Of a stretch of DNA of 64,000 nucleotides, positions 38,369-48,240 are shown in pieces. The stretch comes from Polydactylus sextarius (taxonomy: Eukaryota; Chordata; Actinopteri; Polynemidae): NCBI GenBank assembly GCA_016801845.1, contig CM028927.1, forward strand, positions 18,722,001-18,786,000, read 5' to 3'. The notes under the pieces are model-generated. The model saw only the letters and a list, made by a program, of their open reading frames with translations, did no database searches and had not been told where the DNA came from. Numbering within the stretch: position 1 is the stretch's first letter; each line of letters opens with the position of its first letter. The position numbers and the translations under genes are program-made.

Positions 38369-39200
38369 CTTCGTCTCCGTCTTCACCGAGCCGCTTCACT
38401 CACTTTCCCCCGTCGACTGGTAACTTTAGACGGTAGTTAGCTGTTAGCCGTTAGCCGAGTTAGCAGCGACTCCTCCGGTTTGTTCTCTCCGCGGCGGCTC
38501 GTTACAAACAACCCGCTCCGAACTTCAACTCCGCCCGCTAACTTTCACAGGAGCCCCCGCTGCTTTACTCCACTCATGGGCTGGGGTTTTACTGAAGGAA
38601 AAAAAAAAACTTTTTCACCCGGAGGGTTTTGTGTTTTTTTTTTCCAGAGAGAGGTGTGGGGGGTTTCTGATGTGAAAAAGTTGCCCCGAGTCTCTCTCTT
38701 GGTTGGTGGAGGGGGGTGGAGGGTGGAGGAGGGGGTCCGGTCTCCCGGGTCTGAATGGCGCAGGTCGAAGTTTGGAGGAGTCGGTGTGTCGGTGCTGGAG
38801 CGACGGAATGCGACGAGTCTAAATCTTCATCCCGTTTGTTGCAACGATGTCGCATGGTCGATTCCTCCTCCACATCATCATCTTCATCATCATCACAGTC
38901 GTCATTATCATCATCATCATCCTCATCGACCGTCAAAACAACCGGAGCTTCACGAGAAGAAGAAAAAAAAAGGAACAAAAGTACCGGAGCCAACTCAACT
39001 CCGAGCTGCTCTCTCTCCCTCTCTCCTTCTCCGGCTCAGACTTTTTCTTTTTCCACTCACTCGCTCCGTGCTCGCTCTGCCCCCCCTCCTCCTTCCTCTG
39101 GCGGGGTGTCGTGTTTCGCTCTCCTCCTGCCACACGGGGCCGCCCACGCTGACCCGCCGGAGGGAGGGAGCGAGAGAGGAACTCAACGCCCACCGCCTTA
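38369..39200 (-). promoter_or_regulatory. erf: Putative erf promoter and 5' UTR, CpG-rich
   Basis: The bases upstream of the erf start codon are rich in C+G and CpG, unlike the AT-rich flanks. A GC box lies at about 38528-38538 (CTCCGCCCGC on plus, GGGCGG on minus). There is no clear TATA box. The stretch also has purine/pyrimidine tracts and an (ATC)n run. Long frames across it have no recognisable domains and are treated as chance. The transcription start cannot be placed from sequence alone. Confidence 0.5.
38871..38932. repeat. Imperfect (ATC)n trinucleotide repeat in erf upstream region
   Basis: The run of CATCATCTTCATCATCATC type repeats is about 60 bp. It lies roughly 500 bp upstream of the erf start codon, inside the CpG-rich block, and may lie in the 5' UTR or the proximal promoter. 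Confidence 0.7.
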
Positions 39201-40139
39201 CAAAGATCGTCTATAATCCAGGAAGATCACTTGTTAAAAAGTTGCTGTATGTGTTTAAAACTGAATATAATTTAACTTTACACAACAAATAAACACATCA
39301 AACACATAAATTTACATTTAATTATAATTAGTTATGATTAAATTTTAAACATGACACAGAATTAGTGCTATATTATTCAATATGTATATAACGTTGCATA
39401 TATTTATTTATATATCATTTTATTTTTATTCCACATTTCCACAAATGCATTAATAAAATCCTGATCTCACTTCATTATAATTTTTAAAATTTTTCCATTT
39501 TTCTTATTTTATTGTTAGAGTTTGATCTGGCATCTGTATAGATATAAAATCAACTTAGTAAGTAGTAAAATCAAGTCTGACTGAGTTTGACTAAGAAATC
39601 AGATTAAAAACTTATTAAACTATAGTTAAAGTTTCACATCATTATATAGACGAGGACTGATTACCATCAATGTTTGTGTTCATTTTATTTTTAATGTTTT
39701 ATTGAAATAGTTTCTATTCAAAAGGAGATGGGTCCTACTTGATGTGATTTATTTCTTGTCAAAATCAGGTTTTTCAAATATTTGTTATTGTATATTTTCA
39801 ATATCATGACTCAATATCTGAAAGCTAATGTGTTATCATTAAATATCCCAGTATAAAAACATATTCACTTAAATATTTTCAGCACACTTGACGACATGAC
39901 TTTCAAGGTAGCAAATCTAACTGATTAGATTATATAAATTAGATTGGATTAGATTAGATCTACTTTAATCTGTCCGTCAAAGAAAATAAAAAAACGCAAC
40001 AGAATCAACAAAACACAAACATAATGAGAACATTGACAGTAATTAACTGTCAAAGCTCTGTAATACATTATTATCACGTTTATAATCAATAATTCAACAG
40101 ATTATTTCGTGTCCGAGTGGCTCATCTTCTTATTAGACG

Positions 40140-40262
40140 ATCTCAGATGAGGACCCGTTGCCCGGAGCCGCCGCCGCTGCTGCTGCCTCCGCTCTGTCGC
40201 CCCGCTCGCTCCCGGTTGCCGCGTCACGGCGTTGCTGTGGAGACCCGTTACCGCCGCGGGTG
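40140..40262. promoter_or_regulatory. Isolated CpG-rich islet
   Basis: About 120 bp of GCCGCCGCC / GCTGCTGCTG / CGTCACGGCG sequence with many CpGs sits in AT-rich DNA. It includes GTTGCTGTGGAGAC, which resembles an RFX X-box. It abuts a (TG)34 tract. A minus frame would be alanine-rich but has no recognised start or domain. Confidence 0.3.
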
Positions 40263-40267
40263 ATGAG

Positions 40268-40269
<2 letters not shown>

Positions 40270-40339
<70 letters not shown>

Positions 40340-40481
40340 ACCTGCAAAGTGCGCCGACATTTTTATACACGAGGAAGGAAGGACAATCAACAGGTGTGTG
40401 AGTCCCGCAGGAATTAAATTTACATGAACTATAATTATGAGAGGACATCGCCTGTAGCCATCAAGCATTTATTAACACAAC

Positions 40482-40551
<70 letters not shown>

Positions 40552-40642
40552 TAATGAAGGACCCTTCAGCTCTTACATCAGCTCAGAGGAAGGAGCAGTA
40601 ATTACTCAAGAGCCTGAACTGAGAGCTGGGAGCAGGCCGAGG

Positions 40643-40685
<43 letters not shown>
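40270..40685. repeat. Three long CA/GT microsatellites
   Basis: (TG)34 at 40270-40337, (AC)33 at 40483-40548 and (GT)20 at 40645-40685 alternate in polarity within 420 bp. Confidence 0.95.
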
Positions 40686-40687
<2 letters not shown>

Positions 40688-42739
40688 GTACAAAGACCAC
40701 CATCACTACCATCATCATCATCTTCATCCCACTGTCCCTCCTCTGCTCTGCTCATTTACTTTGAGTGGCAGCGTGTGGGAAGTGAAGGCGGAAAGTGTTT
40801 CATACATGACGGTCTCACACACACACACTCTTTCACACACACTGTCACTCTCTCTCTCACACACACACGCACACACAACAACGACGTCAACGTCAACAAC
40901 ACGTAGAAACATGTCATCACTGTTTCGCCTCCATCCTCCTTCTCCTTCCTCTTCTAGTTTACATTCATTACTCAAAGTACCTTCATGTTCTAACACGTAT
41001 GTATTTGACGTGATCTGTTCTCAGTCTCATCTCCAGGTGACGTATGAGTTGTGGACGTGTAGTTAAAGCTAAAGACGATAAAATCTACGAGAAGCAGCAA
41101 AGAGGAGTTTGATTAATTATATTTTATCTGTTACATGTTAAATGTATGTTGAATCATCTCGGACGCAGCTTTATTCACATTGTTACAGTTTAAATCAGTG
41201 GATTCAGACTGTTTCCTGTCCTCCAGGGATCAGGACTGTGTCATTTCTCCTGGATCAGATTACCCAGGTGTCGTAGACTCGTCCAGACGTCTTCCAGGTT
41301 CGTTCAACTTTTAGGAAAACTTTATCTGATCTACCAAGATTGACCTCCGACCTTCAAGAGTGATGATTATTAACTTTACTCCGGGTTATTATTTATTATA
41401 ACTAAATATTTTTATTCTGATTCACAGGTAAAGTGTCTGATCTTCATCCTCTTCACTCTGGTAACTTCATCTCCCTCTTTCCATTCGCCTACACCTCACC
41501 TCCTTCATCCCTCCTCCTCCTCCTTCCTCTGTTCTCCGATTCCTCTCCTCCTACCCGTCATCCTCAGGTCTTTATCTGAGTAACGACGCCTTTTTACACC
41601 TTCAGCACAACATCCGTGACGTCTTTCTCTTCCTTAAACACGTCAGTCACATGTAGTTTAACAGCCAGTTAGCTTAGCTTAGCATAAAGACTGGAAACAA
41701 TAGGAAACTGTTAGCATAGCTCTGTCCACTAAGAAAACAACCAGTTCTCTGAAACTGAAACAATTTATGAATGAACAGAACATTAAAGTTGTTTTTTTAA
41801 AGTTAAAAAAATGAATAAAACATTTAAAGTGTTTTTTTTTTAATAAATGTTGTTGTATCTTAAACATTCAACGATTCATTAATGATTAAATTAACCAACT
41901 CGTTTTCAGTCATGTGCCTCTGAGCTGCAGTAATGACACTGTGCTGGATGTTTACTGAGTAAATTACTTTAAATAAATACACGTCAATGTAGTTTAGTAG
42001 TTTTAAATTCATAAATATGATCCTGGTGACATCCAGGCTAGTTTAGCATGTCTTTATGCTAAGCTAAGCTAATCAGCTGACATCAGAGGAAACTGTAAAA
42101 TGTATTTTTTTTATTATTATTGTTTTTAAAAAGTCAGAAACCTGTGAAAGACTAAACTGAACCAAAACATTATCAGTTTAATGTCACATCTGACTGAAAT
42201 ATTAAAATATTTAGTCTTTTAATTAAATAAACACAAGATATTCAAACACGTCGAAGCAGGTTTTCACCTTTTGACGTTTTGATTCACATAAAATCAATCA
42301 GTTTACCGGAAACATTATTTTCACTGAATTATAATTTAATGCAAATGTAATGTGGTTGTCATCTCCTCCGCAGACACACGAGGTTGTGTAGGTGGGGAGA
42401 TGCCAACGTGAAAAACAGAAAAGAAACGTACGAATGTTTCCACCAAACTTCATCCTCATCAGTGATATTTCACTTCTCTGACGTTCTGCGACCGTCTGAA
42501 CCCGGGAGACGTTTCTGATTTAAGAGAATAAACGAATAAAAATGTAACTTTGACAAAAAATGTCACATTAATCAAAAAAACACAGCTGATTTTGTCCTCA
42601 GGCGTCCGTCTGATTGTATGTTAAGTGCTCTACTTCAGGTGGTTGACAACTTATAAAGAGTTTCTCACTAGTTTCTGCTCAGCAGCTTTAAAACAGATGA
42701 TATTAGGTGGTGGGGGGACGTAGAGGATCGGTCGGGGGA

Positions 42740-42960
42740 TTCAGACACCGTCCGCATGTGAAAGCAGCGTCGACAAAGACTCAGCAGGAGCCGAGCCGAC
42801 GGCCACATACGTGTGAATTGTCCGAGTGATTGGGACTAATTGATCACCAGAGTCAGCGTCAGTTCATTACTGAGGTGGTAATGACCCTAATCAGTAAACA
42901 GGAGCCGTCAATCAGCGCTGATTGGAAAATGATGAAGAAATACAAGAAGTGCAGGATCTG
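42740..42960. promoter_or_regulatory. Candidate enhancer-like conserved block upstream of erf
   Basis: Dense homeodomain/PBX-like sites include GTGATTGGGACTAATTGATC, GGTAATGACCCTAATCAG and a perfect 16-bp palindrome CAATCAGCGCTGATTG at 42909-42924. There are no repeats and no long frame. The position, 4.4 kb upstream of erf exon 1, fits a distal element; function is inference. Confidence 0.35.
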
Positions 42961-45370
42961 ATCAGTGGGACATTTTTTTTATTCAATTAAATTTAATTAT
43001 TAAATCATGTTTTAGGAACATTAAACTCAAAAGTTTCACCTTTAAAATACTAATTATCTATCATTTACAACCATGTTTTAGTCTTAAACTCAACAATGTG
43101 AGGATTTTTTTTCTTCCTGAGTCGATCTGGTGTGTTTTGAAAATGGAAAACAGGCCCGAGGGGGCAAATGGTGACGGAGCCACACCCGAGAGAGCGAGCA
43201 GCACAAAACTGTAACGGGGAGAGGCCTTTTCACACCAGCCCATCTGTATGCATAAGAAAACACACACTGGCTGTGTGAGGGGTTGAGTAGTCGAAGCAAC
43301 AACGAGTGTGTTGGTGACACGAAAGTAAAAAAAAAAAGTGTCCGCAGGAGGAAAAGTTGTTCATGTTCGTGTTTTGTGCTAAAGCCGGAGCGATGAAGAC
43401 ATTTTCCATGTCGTGATCGTCGTCACTGCACCGTGACCGAGTGTTTGTGGAATAAGGAGGCCCTTGTTTCTGTCTGTCTGCCCCCCGGCCGGTCAGATGA
43501 TGCCTGTCTGTCTCTCTGTCGCTCTTGTCTTTAGGAGAAAAGAAGGTAGAGAGGAAAAAAAAAAGGGGATGAAAAAGTGGAGGTCAGGAGAGGAGAGCTG
43601 AGGAGGATAAGTAGAGGGGGGAGGGGGAGCGAAGGAGAGAGAGAAAGAAAGAGAGTGAGGCAGAGGGTGAGAGGGAGTGAATGGGCCCTTTGTGATCAAA
43701 AGACTTGTTTATTTTCTTGGCGCTTGAACTCTTCAGGAGCCACATTGGGTCTGTCTGCACTGTCTCGCTCGCGTCCCCCATCGCCGCCCGGAAATCCCAG
43801 CAACCAGCTCCTGAATCCGAACCGTGTCCGACCCAAAACTAACAGCACAGTTTAGTTTGAAACGTTTAAAAACTGTGTGTTTCCCAGCAGAAGACAGAAG
43901 GTAGAGGTAGAAAACAGAGTTTAAACAAGTGTCACTGAGTGAAATGTGAGATTCGGCTATTTTAGAATCTTATACAGAGAAAAGGAGCGCTTGATTTCTG
44001 CACCACGGACACTTCATCAGGTGCAAGTGACAATTTTATTTTTATTTTTTAAATCATCATATTCATGAGTCATAAAAGTTTGCAGCAGCACAAAGAAAAG
44101 AAGAAGTTTCGAATTTTATGGTAAAAATTTTCCCCAAAATTGAAATATTTTTGCTTTTATTTTAAAGATTCTGACATTTTTTTACATAAATAAAGTTAAA
44201 TAACATTTATAGTATAGTATCTTGTATTGTAGTTTTATATTTGACTCATCTGTGAAAACTGAAAACCTCCTACATTACGACACATTACATGATATTACCA
44301 TAAACTTCTCTGCGTTACATTCGGGGGATTTTGCATCAGGCAGTCGCTCACTCACACTTTGGACACAAACACTCTCTGTTCGCTGCCTCCCCCTCTTCTC
44401 CCCTTCTCCTCCCCCCCCTCTCCCTCTCTCTCTCTCCTCCAGCTGGTATTCACACATGTGTAATGGGATTAACGCGCTCCTGTGCCGAGGAGGAGGAGGA
44501 GAGGACGGGAACGGAGGAAAAGACGGGAGGACGAGGCCGTGGAAGAAACAGGGGGAGGAAAGAGAAGTGAGGGGGCTAAAAATGGGGAAAGTTGAGGGGG
44601 AAGGAGGAGGCGGAGGAGAGAGCGGGGCTCCTGAAGAGGAAAACAAACGTATAGAGGAAGGAAAGAAAAGAGGGAGGCCGAGCTCTTTCCATTGGCTTGT
44701 TTTCAGGCTACGGGAGGTCAGAGGGGACATTTCAGGCTCATTTGAATTTCAGTGAGGACGCGCCCCCCAAAAAACAAAAAAGCTCTTATCTTCATACAGT
44801 CAGAGAGAGAAACAACCACGTCTTTCTGAATCTGATATTTATCAAATCAATCGATCAGTTTCTCCTCAGACCTCTGATTTTATTTATTCAGACGTCGCCT
44901 CCTGTTTGTGTCTAAGTCTTTGTTCGATCAAATCCAATTTACACATTCCCACAGCAGCGAGCGTCCACCAGTGTCCATTCACACGACAAACACATGTAAA
45001 CACGGCTGATGTCAGACAAACACAGCTGCATACAAATGACTGTTGTGTTACAGTTGCTCCGCCTGACACCTGATTTACAAAGTCAAAATAACTGCACCGA
45101 CCTGGACGTGAGAATTCAACATGACACCAGTTTGTTTCACATTAATCAGCCGTACATGATGATACTGTTCACCTTTTATCCCTGGACGTCTGACTTTGTT
45201 TTTCTGAAATAACACGTAGACCGATTGTTATCAGATGCTGTGTTTTTCCTGTGAGCGTCCAGACTTTCTCGACTCAAAACGCTGTCGACTCGCAGGTGAC
45301 GTTGTTCCCTCTTCAAACTTGGATTTCTGATATAAATGGATCTCAGCATATATCTTCCTCTGATATCGTA
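42961..45370. other. Spacer with purine-rich tracts and two enhancer-like patches
   Basis: GA-rich runs lie at 43545-43680 and 44490-44670 and produce long shadow frames. Patches at 43100-43265 and 43680-43780 (CCCTTTGTGATCAAAAGAC then TTGTTTATTTTC, resembling TCF and FOX sites) and at 44435-44480 (GTAATGGGATTAACGCG, OTX-like) look non-random. No exon was recognised. Confidence 0.4.
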
Positions 45371-45960
45371 TTAAAGTGATGGTCCAGAGTAATTTGAACC
45401 CAGACTCTGTTTCAGCATGAATATGAGTCAAACTCCCCCTCAAGAGATATTTTACATTGGTTGAAGTACCGAGAGTTTATTAAAAAGACTGTTTTACAAG
45501 ACTCACCCAACGTCTTGTTTTCAGCTGATTAGTCATTGTCCTCGCTCTTCACAGACACATCAGCCTGTTGTTGAGGAAAATGATGAATCTGCTGATGTAG
45601 AACATCCTTCATCACCAGTTGTTATGAAAACAAGACGTTGGGTAAGTCTTGTAAAACAGTTTTTAATAAACTCTCAGTTCACTTACTAAGTTATCAGTAC
45701 TTCAGTTTATGTGTAGGGACCCTATTCATGCTACTGCTGAAGTGAAGTGATATTTTGAGCTTTATTAGTGGTTAAAAAATGACAATTTAGATACGTTTGG
45801 CTGACTGCCCCATTTACTTTCATTGTTAACTATTTGGTTGTGAAAAACAAAAGACGGTCAAACTGGATATTACTTCAACCAACATAAAATATCTCTTGAG
45901 GAGGAGTTTGACTTAGTGAAATAGACCCTGGGTTCAAATTACTCTGGACCATCACTTTAA
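45371..45960. mobile_element. 590-bp foldback/MITE-like element with long terminal inverted repeats
   Basis: The left end TTAAAGTGATGGTCCAGAGT is mirrored exactly at the right end. Inverted similarity continues for about 155 bp on the left (45371-45526), matched by right-arm blocks at 45869-45960 and about 45623-45685. The right arm carries about 185 bp with no counterpart, and a central spacer of about 95 bp separates the arms. No transposase frame is present. It looks like a non-autonomous DNA transposon that can fold into a long hairpin, with an insertion in one arm. Confidence 0.8.
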
Positions 45961-46559
45961 TCTACATTTTTGTTACATTGTTCAGTTCAGATCACATTTA
46001 CCACATTTACATATCTCCTTAATAATTAATATTAATTAACATCAATGAAACAAAGTCACCAACAACAAAAAAGTCATATTTTTGAGACCATGAAATAGAT
46101 GTAACTGTTACAAACGACTTGATGTGAATTGTCCAGAAAGTTGGTCAACTGTTCATTTCAAGGTGAAGGAGAATAAAATAAGAAGCCACTGACTTTCTAC
46201 CGCTGCTGCTTCATGAACTCACAGAGGAACATCATGGATATTATTCTCATCTAGAAACACAAATGAAAGTCACTTGTGTGTCTACGCAGTCCTGACTGAA
46301 TCAGTCACTTTCAAATTAAAGTCACAATGAAGGAAAAAATCAGATTGACTGTCACTTGTCACTTTAAAAAAACTAAAACAAATAAGTTTGTTTTATACTT
46401 CTGCTCAGGATCATATCTACAAACCCAAAGTCTGTGTTGAATTTCTTCTTGTTGCAGTCGGAGCAAGTAAATAGTGAAGTTACTGATCAAATATGTTTCA
46501 TCTTAATTCAGTTCATTTATTTCATGTTCACTCTGAAGTTTTGTCGTTAATGAACCAAC

Positions 46560-47160
46560 GTAGATCGTTGCTCTTCGTAATGAGCTGCACGGCAGAATCT
46601 GAAAAACAAGTGAGCATTTAATTAGGAACAAGTCGACTCTTCTGCAGAGAGAAATGAGCCTTTAATATGGAGAGAGATAGTGAGAGGCCACATTCAGTCC
46701 TTGGAGAGGAAGAGTGACTGCAGGGAGGAATGTGAGAGTTATATTTGACCTATTTGAGGCTTCGTGCCAAGTCTGTAACGGAGAGAGAGAGAGAAGAGGA
46801 AGAACATGAGTAAGGGAAACCCGAGAGGCGGCGGACGAAGACAAGAGGGAGACGAGAGAGAAGGGGAGAAGTGTGAGTTGGCAAGATGGGAAGGGAAGAG
46901 GGGAGAGGGAGGAAGAGGAGGAGGAAGGAGAGAGGAGGTGGAGCAGGCAGCAGAGAGGGAGCGAGGTATGTTTGGAACGGTGTGAGTCTATATAGAGCTC
47001 AGTGTGTATGTGTTAACAGTCTCCTCTGTCTGTCTCTGGAGGAACTCCCTCTTCCTTTTCCAATTGGCACCGAGAGCCGCTTCCTCCCATAATACACTCC
47101 CCGAATACCCAGACTGCTCCGTCAACCCCGGCGATATAGAAACGCTTCTCTTGTATGTTA
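46560..47160. promoter_or_regulatory. Candidate conserved non-coding block
   Basis: The block contains GAGCATTTAATTAGGAACAAG-type homeodomain sequence near 46610, TTATATTTGACCTATTTGAGG near 46740, and CCAATTGGCACCGAGAGCC near 47060. GA-rich sequence (46860-46960) interrupts it. Frames show no domain. Inference from appearance only. Confidence 0.27.
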
Positions 47161-47599
47161 AAGGAAAGCTGCAGCGTTCAGAGCGACACATCAATCACTA
47201 AGTCTGTCGCTGCGATGCCCGATGTGACGTCCTGCGTGTCCCAGAATGACTTCGACCTGTCGCTGGGGAACATGTTCACACTCACCGGCTTCACGTTCAC
47301 GTTCGTTACTTCTCGTATATTGTGTCGCTCTCGTGCTGAGTTGAGAAGTTGTTTCTCTGAATCTGGAAACAACCTGAAAATTATAACTTCATCACTTAAA
47401 ATGATGCAATTCTTCAATTTGCACCATTTACTTTGATCTGCTGTGTTTCTGCGTTGTGTGAAAGTTTAAAATTTATAAAAATGGGCCTTTACCACATGTG
47501 TGTTACCAAGGACACGGAAGAATCAGCGTCATCAGACGGCGCCACATTTGTTGCGTTAGTTGAGTCATGGAAAGACACATGTTCCCCACCAATAACACG

Positions 47600-48240
47600 T
47601 GCTGTGGCTAAGCTAACCCAGACCGCGACATCAACAACTTGGTGATTTGTGTACCATATTTTTACGCTGATTATCCAAGTTGTTCCAAAGAGACAGGACT
47701 GATTTTTCCGATTATTCCACGTGTCTCCACCATCAGGGGCTGGGGCCACTTTACTTTTTTTTAAAGCTTCATTAATCGATTTTCTGGCCACTAGAGGGCA
47801 GAAGATGACACAGATCTACAGCGTAGCCTCATAAATATGGCTAACTCTCAAAAAGGCTAACATTTGTAGCATGTTGCTCACATTTTTAGGCCTTTAGATG
47901 GATTTAAGTCCAATGTTTTTGCTAATTTAAGTAAGTAAAAGTAAAATGCACGACACATGTTGTGTGTATTTGTCAGATTGCCAACTCCACTGTTCTGGCC
48001 AAGCTAACTCAGATCACAACATCAACGAATCAGCAGTTTGTATATGATATTTCATGATGACCATCTGAGCAGGAACCACTTTACTTTAAAGCTTCACAAG
48101 GGTATTTTTTGGCCACTAGAGGGTAGAAGATGTCACAGATCCCCAGCGTAGCCTCATAAATCTGTTGAGGCTAACGCTTGTAGCACGTCACATATTTTTT
48201 CAGGTCTTTAGATGAATTTAAGTCGAATAGTTTTGCTTTT
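47600..48240 (+). repeat. Diverged tandem duplication carrying CTCF-like motifs
   Basis: AAGCTAAC...CAGA...ACATCAAC recurs at 47610 and 48001. TTTAAAGCTTCA, GGCCACTAGAGGG.AGAAGATG, CAGCGTAGCCTCATAAAT and TTTAGATG.ATTTAAGTC recur with a 325-bp offset, so one unit carries an indel of about 66 bp. The motif CCACTAGAGGGCAG at 47788-47801 fits the CTCF core; its partner at 48113-48126 has GGTAG instead. Confidence 0.75.

Larger units (their letters stand above)
39201..42739. other. Spacer upstream of erf: AT-rich sequence and large microsatellites
   Basis: From 39200 to 40100 the sequence is very AT-rich with an (AGATT)n-like run near 39943-39962. A short CpG-rich islet at 40140-40262 is followed by three long dinucleotide tracts. 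From 40900 to 42740 only AT-rich single-copy sequence was seen. No exon was recognised. Confidence 0.55.

Noticed and set aside
38480..39292. 270-codon frame on plus and overlapping frames upstream of erf
   Set aside because: They lie in CpG-rich promoter sequence and show no domains; the frames consist of homopolymer and trinucleotide-derived runs.
39943..39962. LINE tail suggested by GATTAGATTAGATC
   Set aside because: Too short to assign to a transposon family; treated as simple repeat.
44275..44755. Frames of 151-177 codons on both strands
   Set aside because: They arise from a purine-rich GGAGGA tract with low-complexity Glu/Gly/Arg or Pro/Ser composition and no domain.
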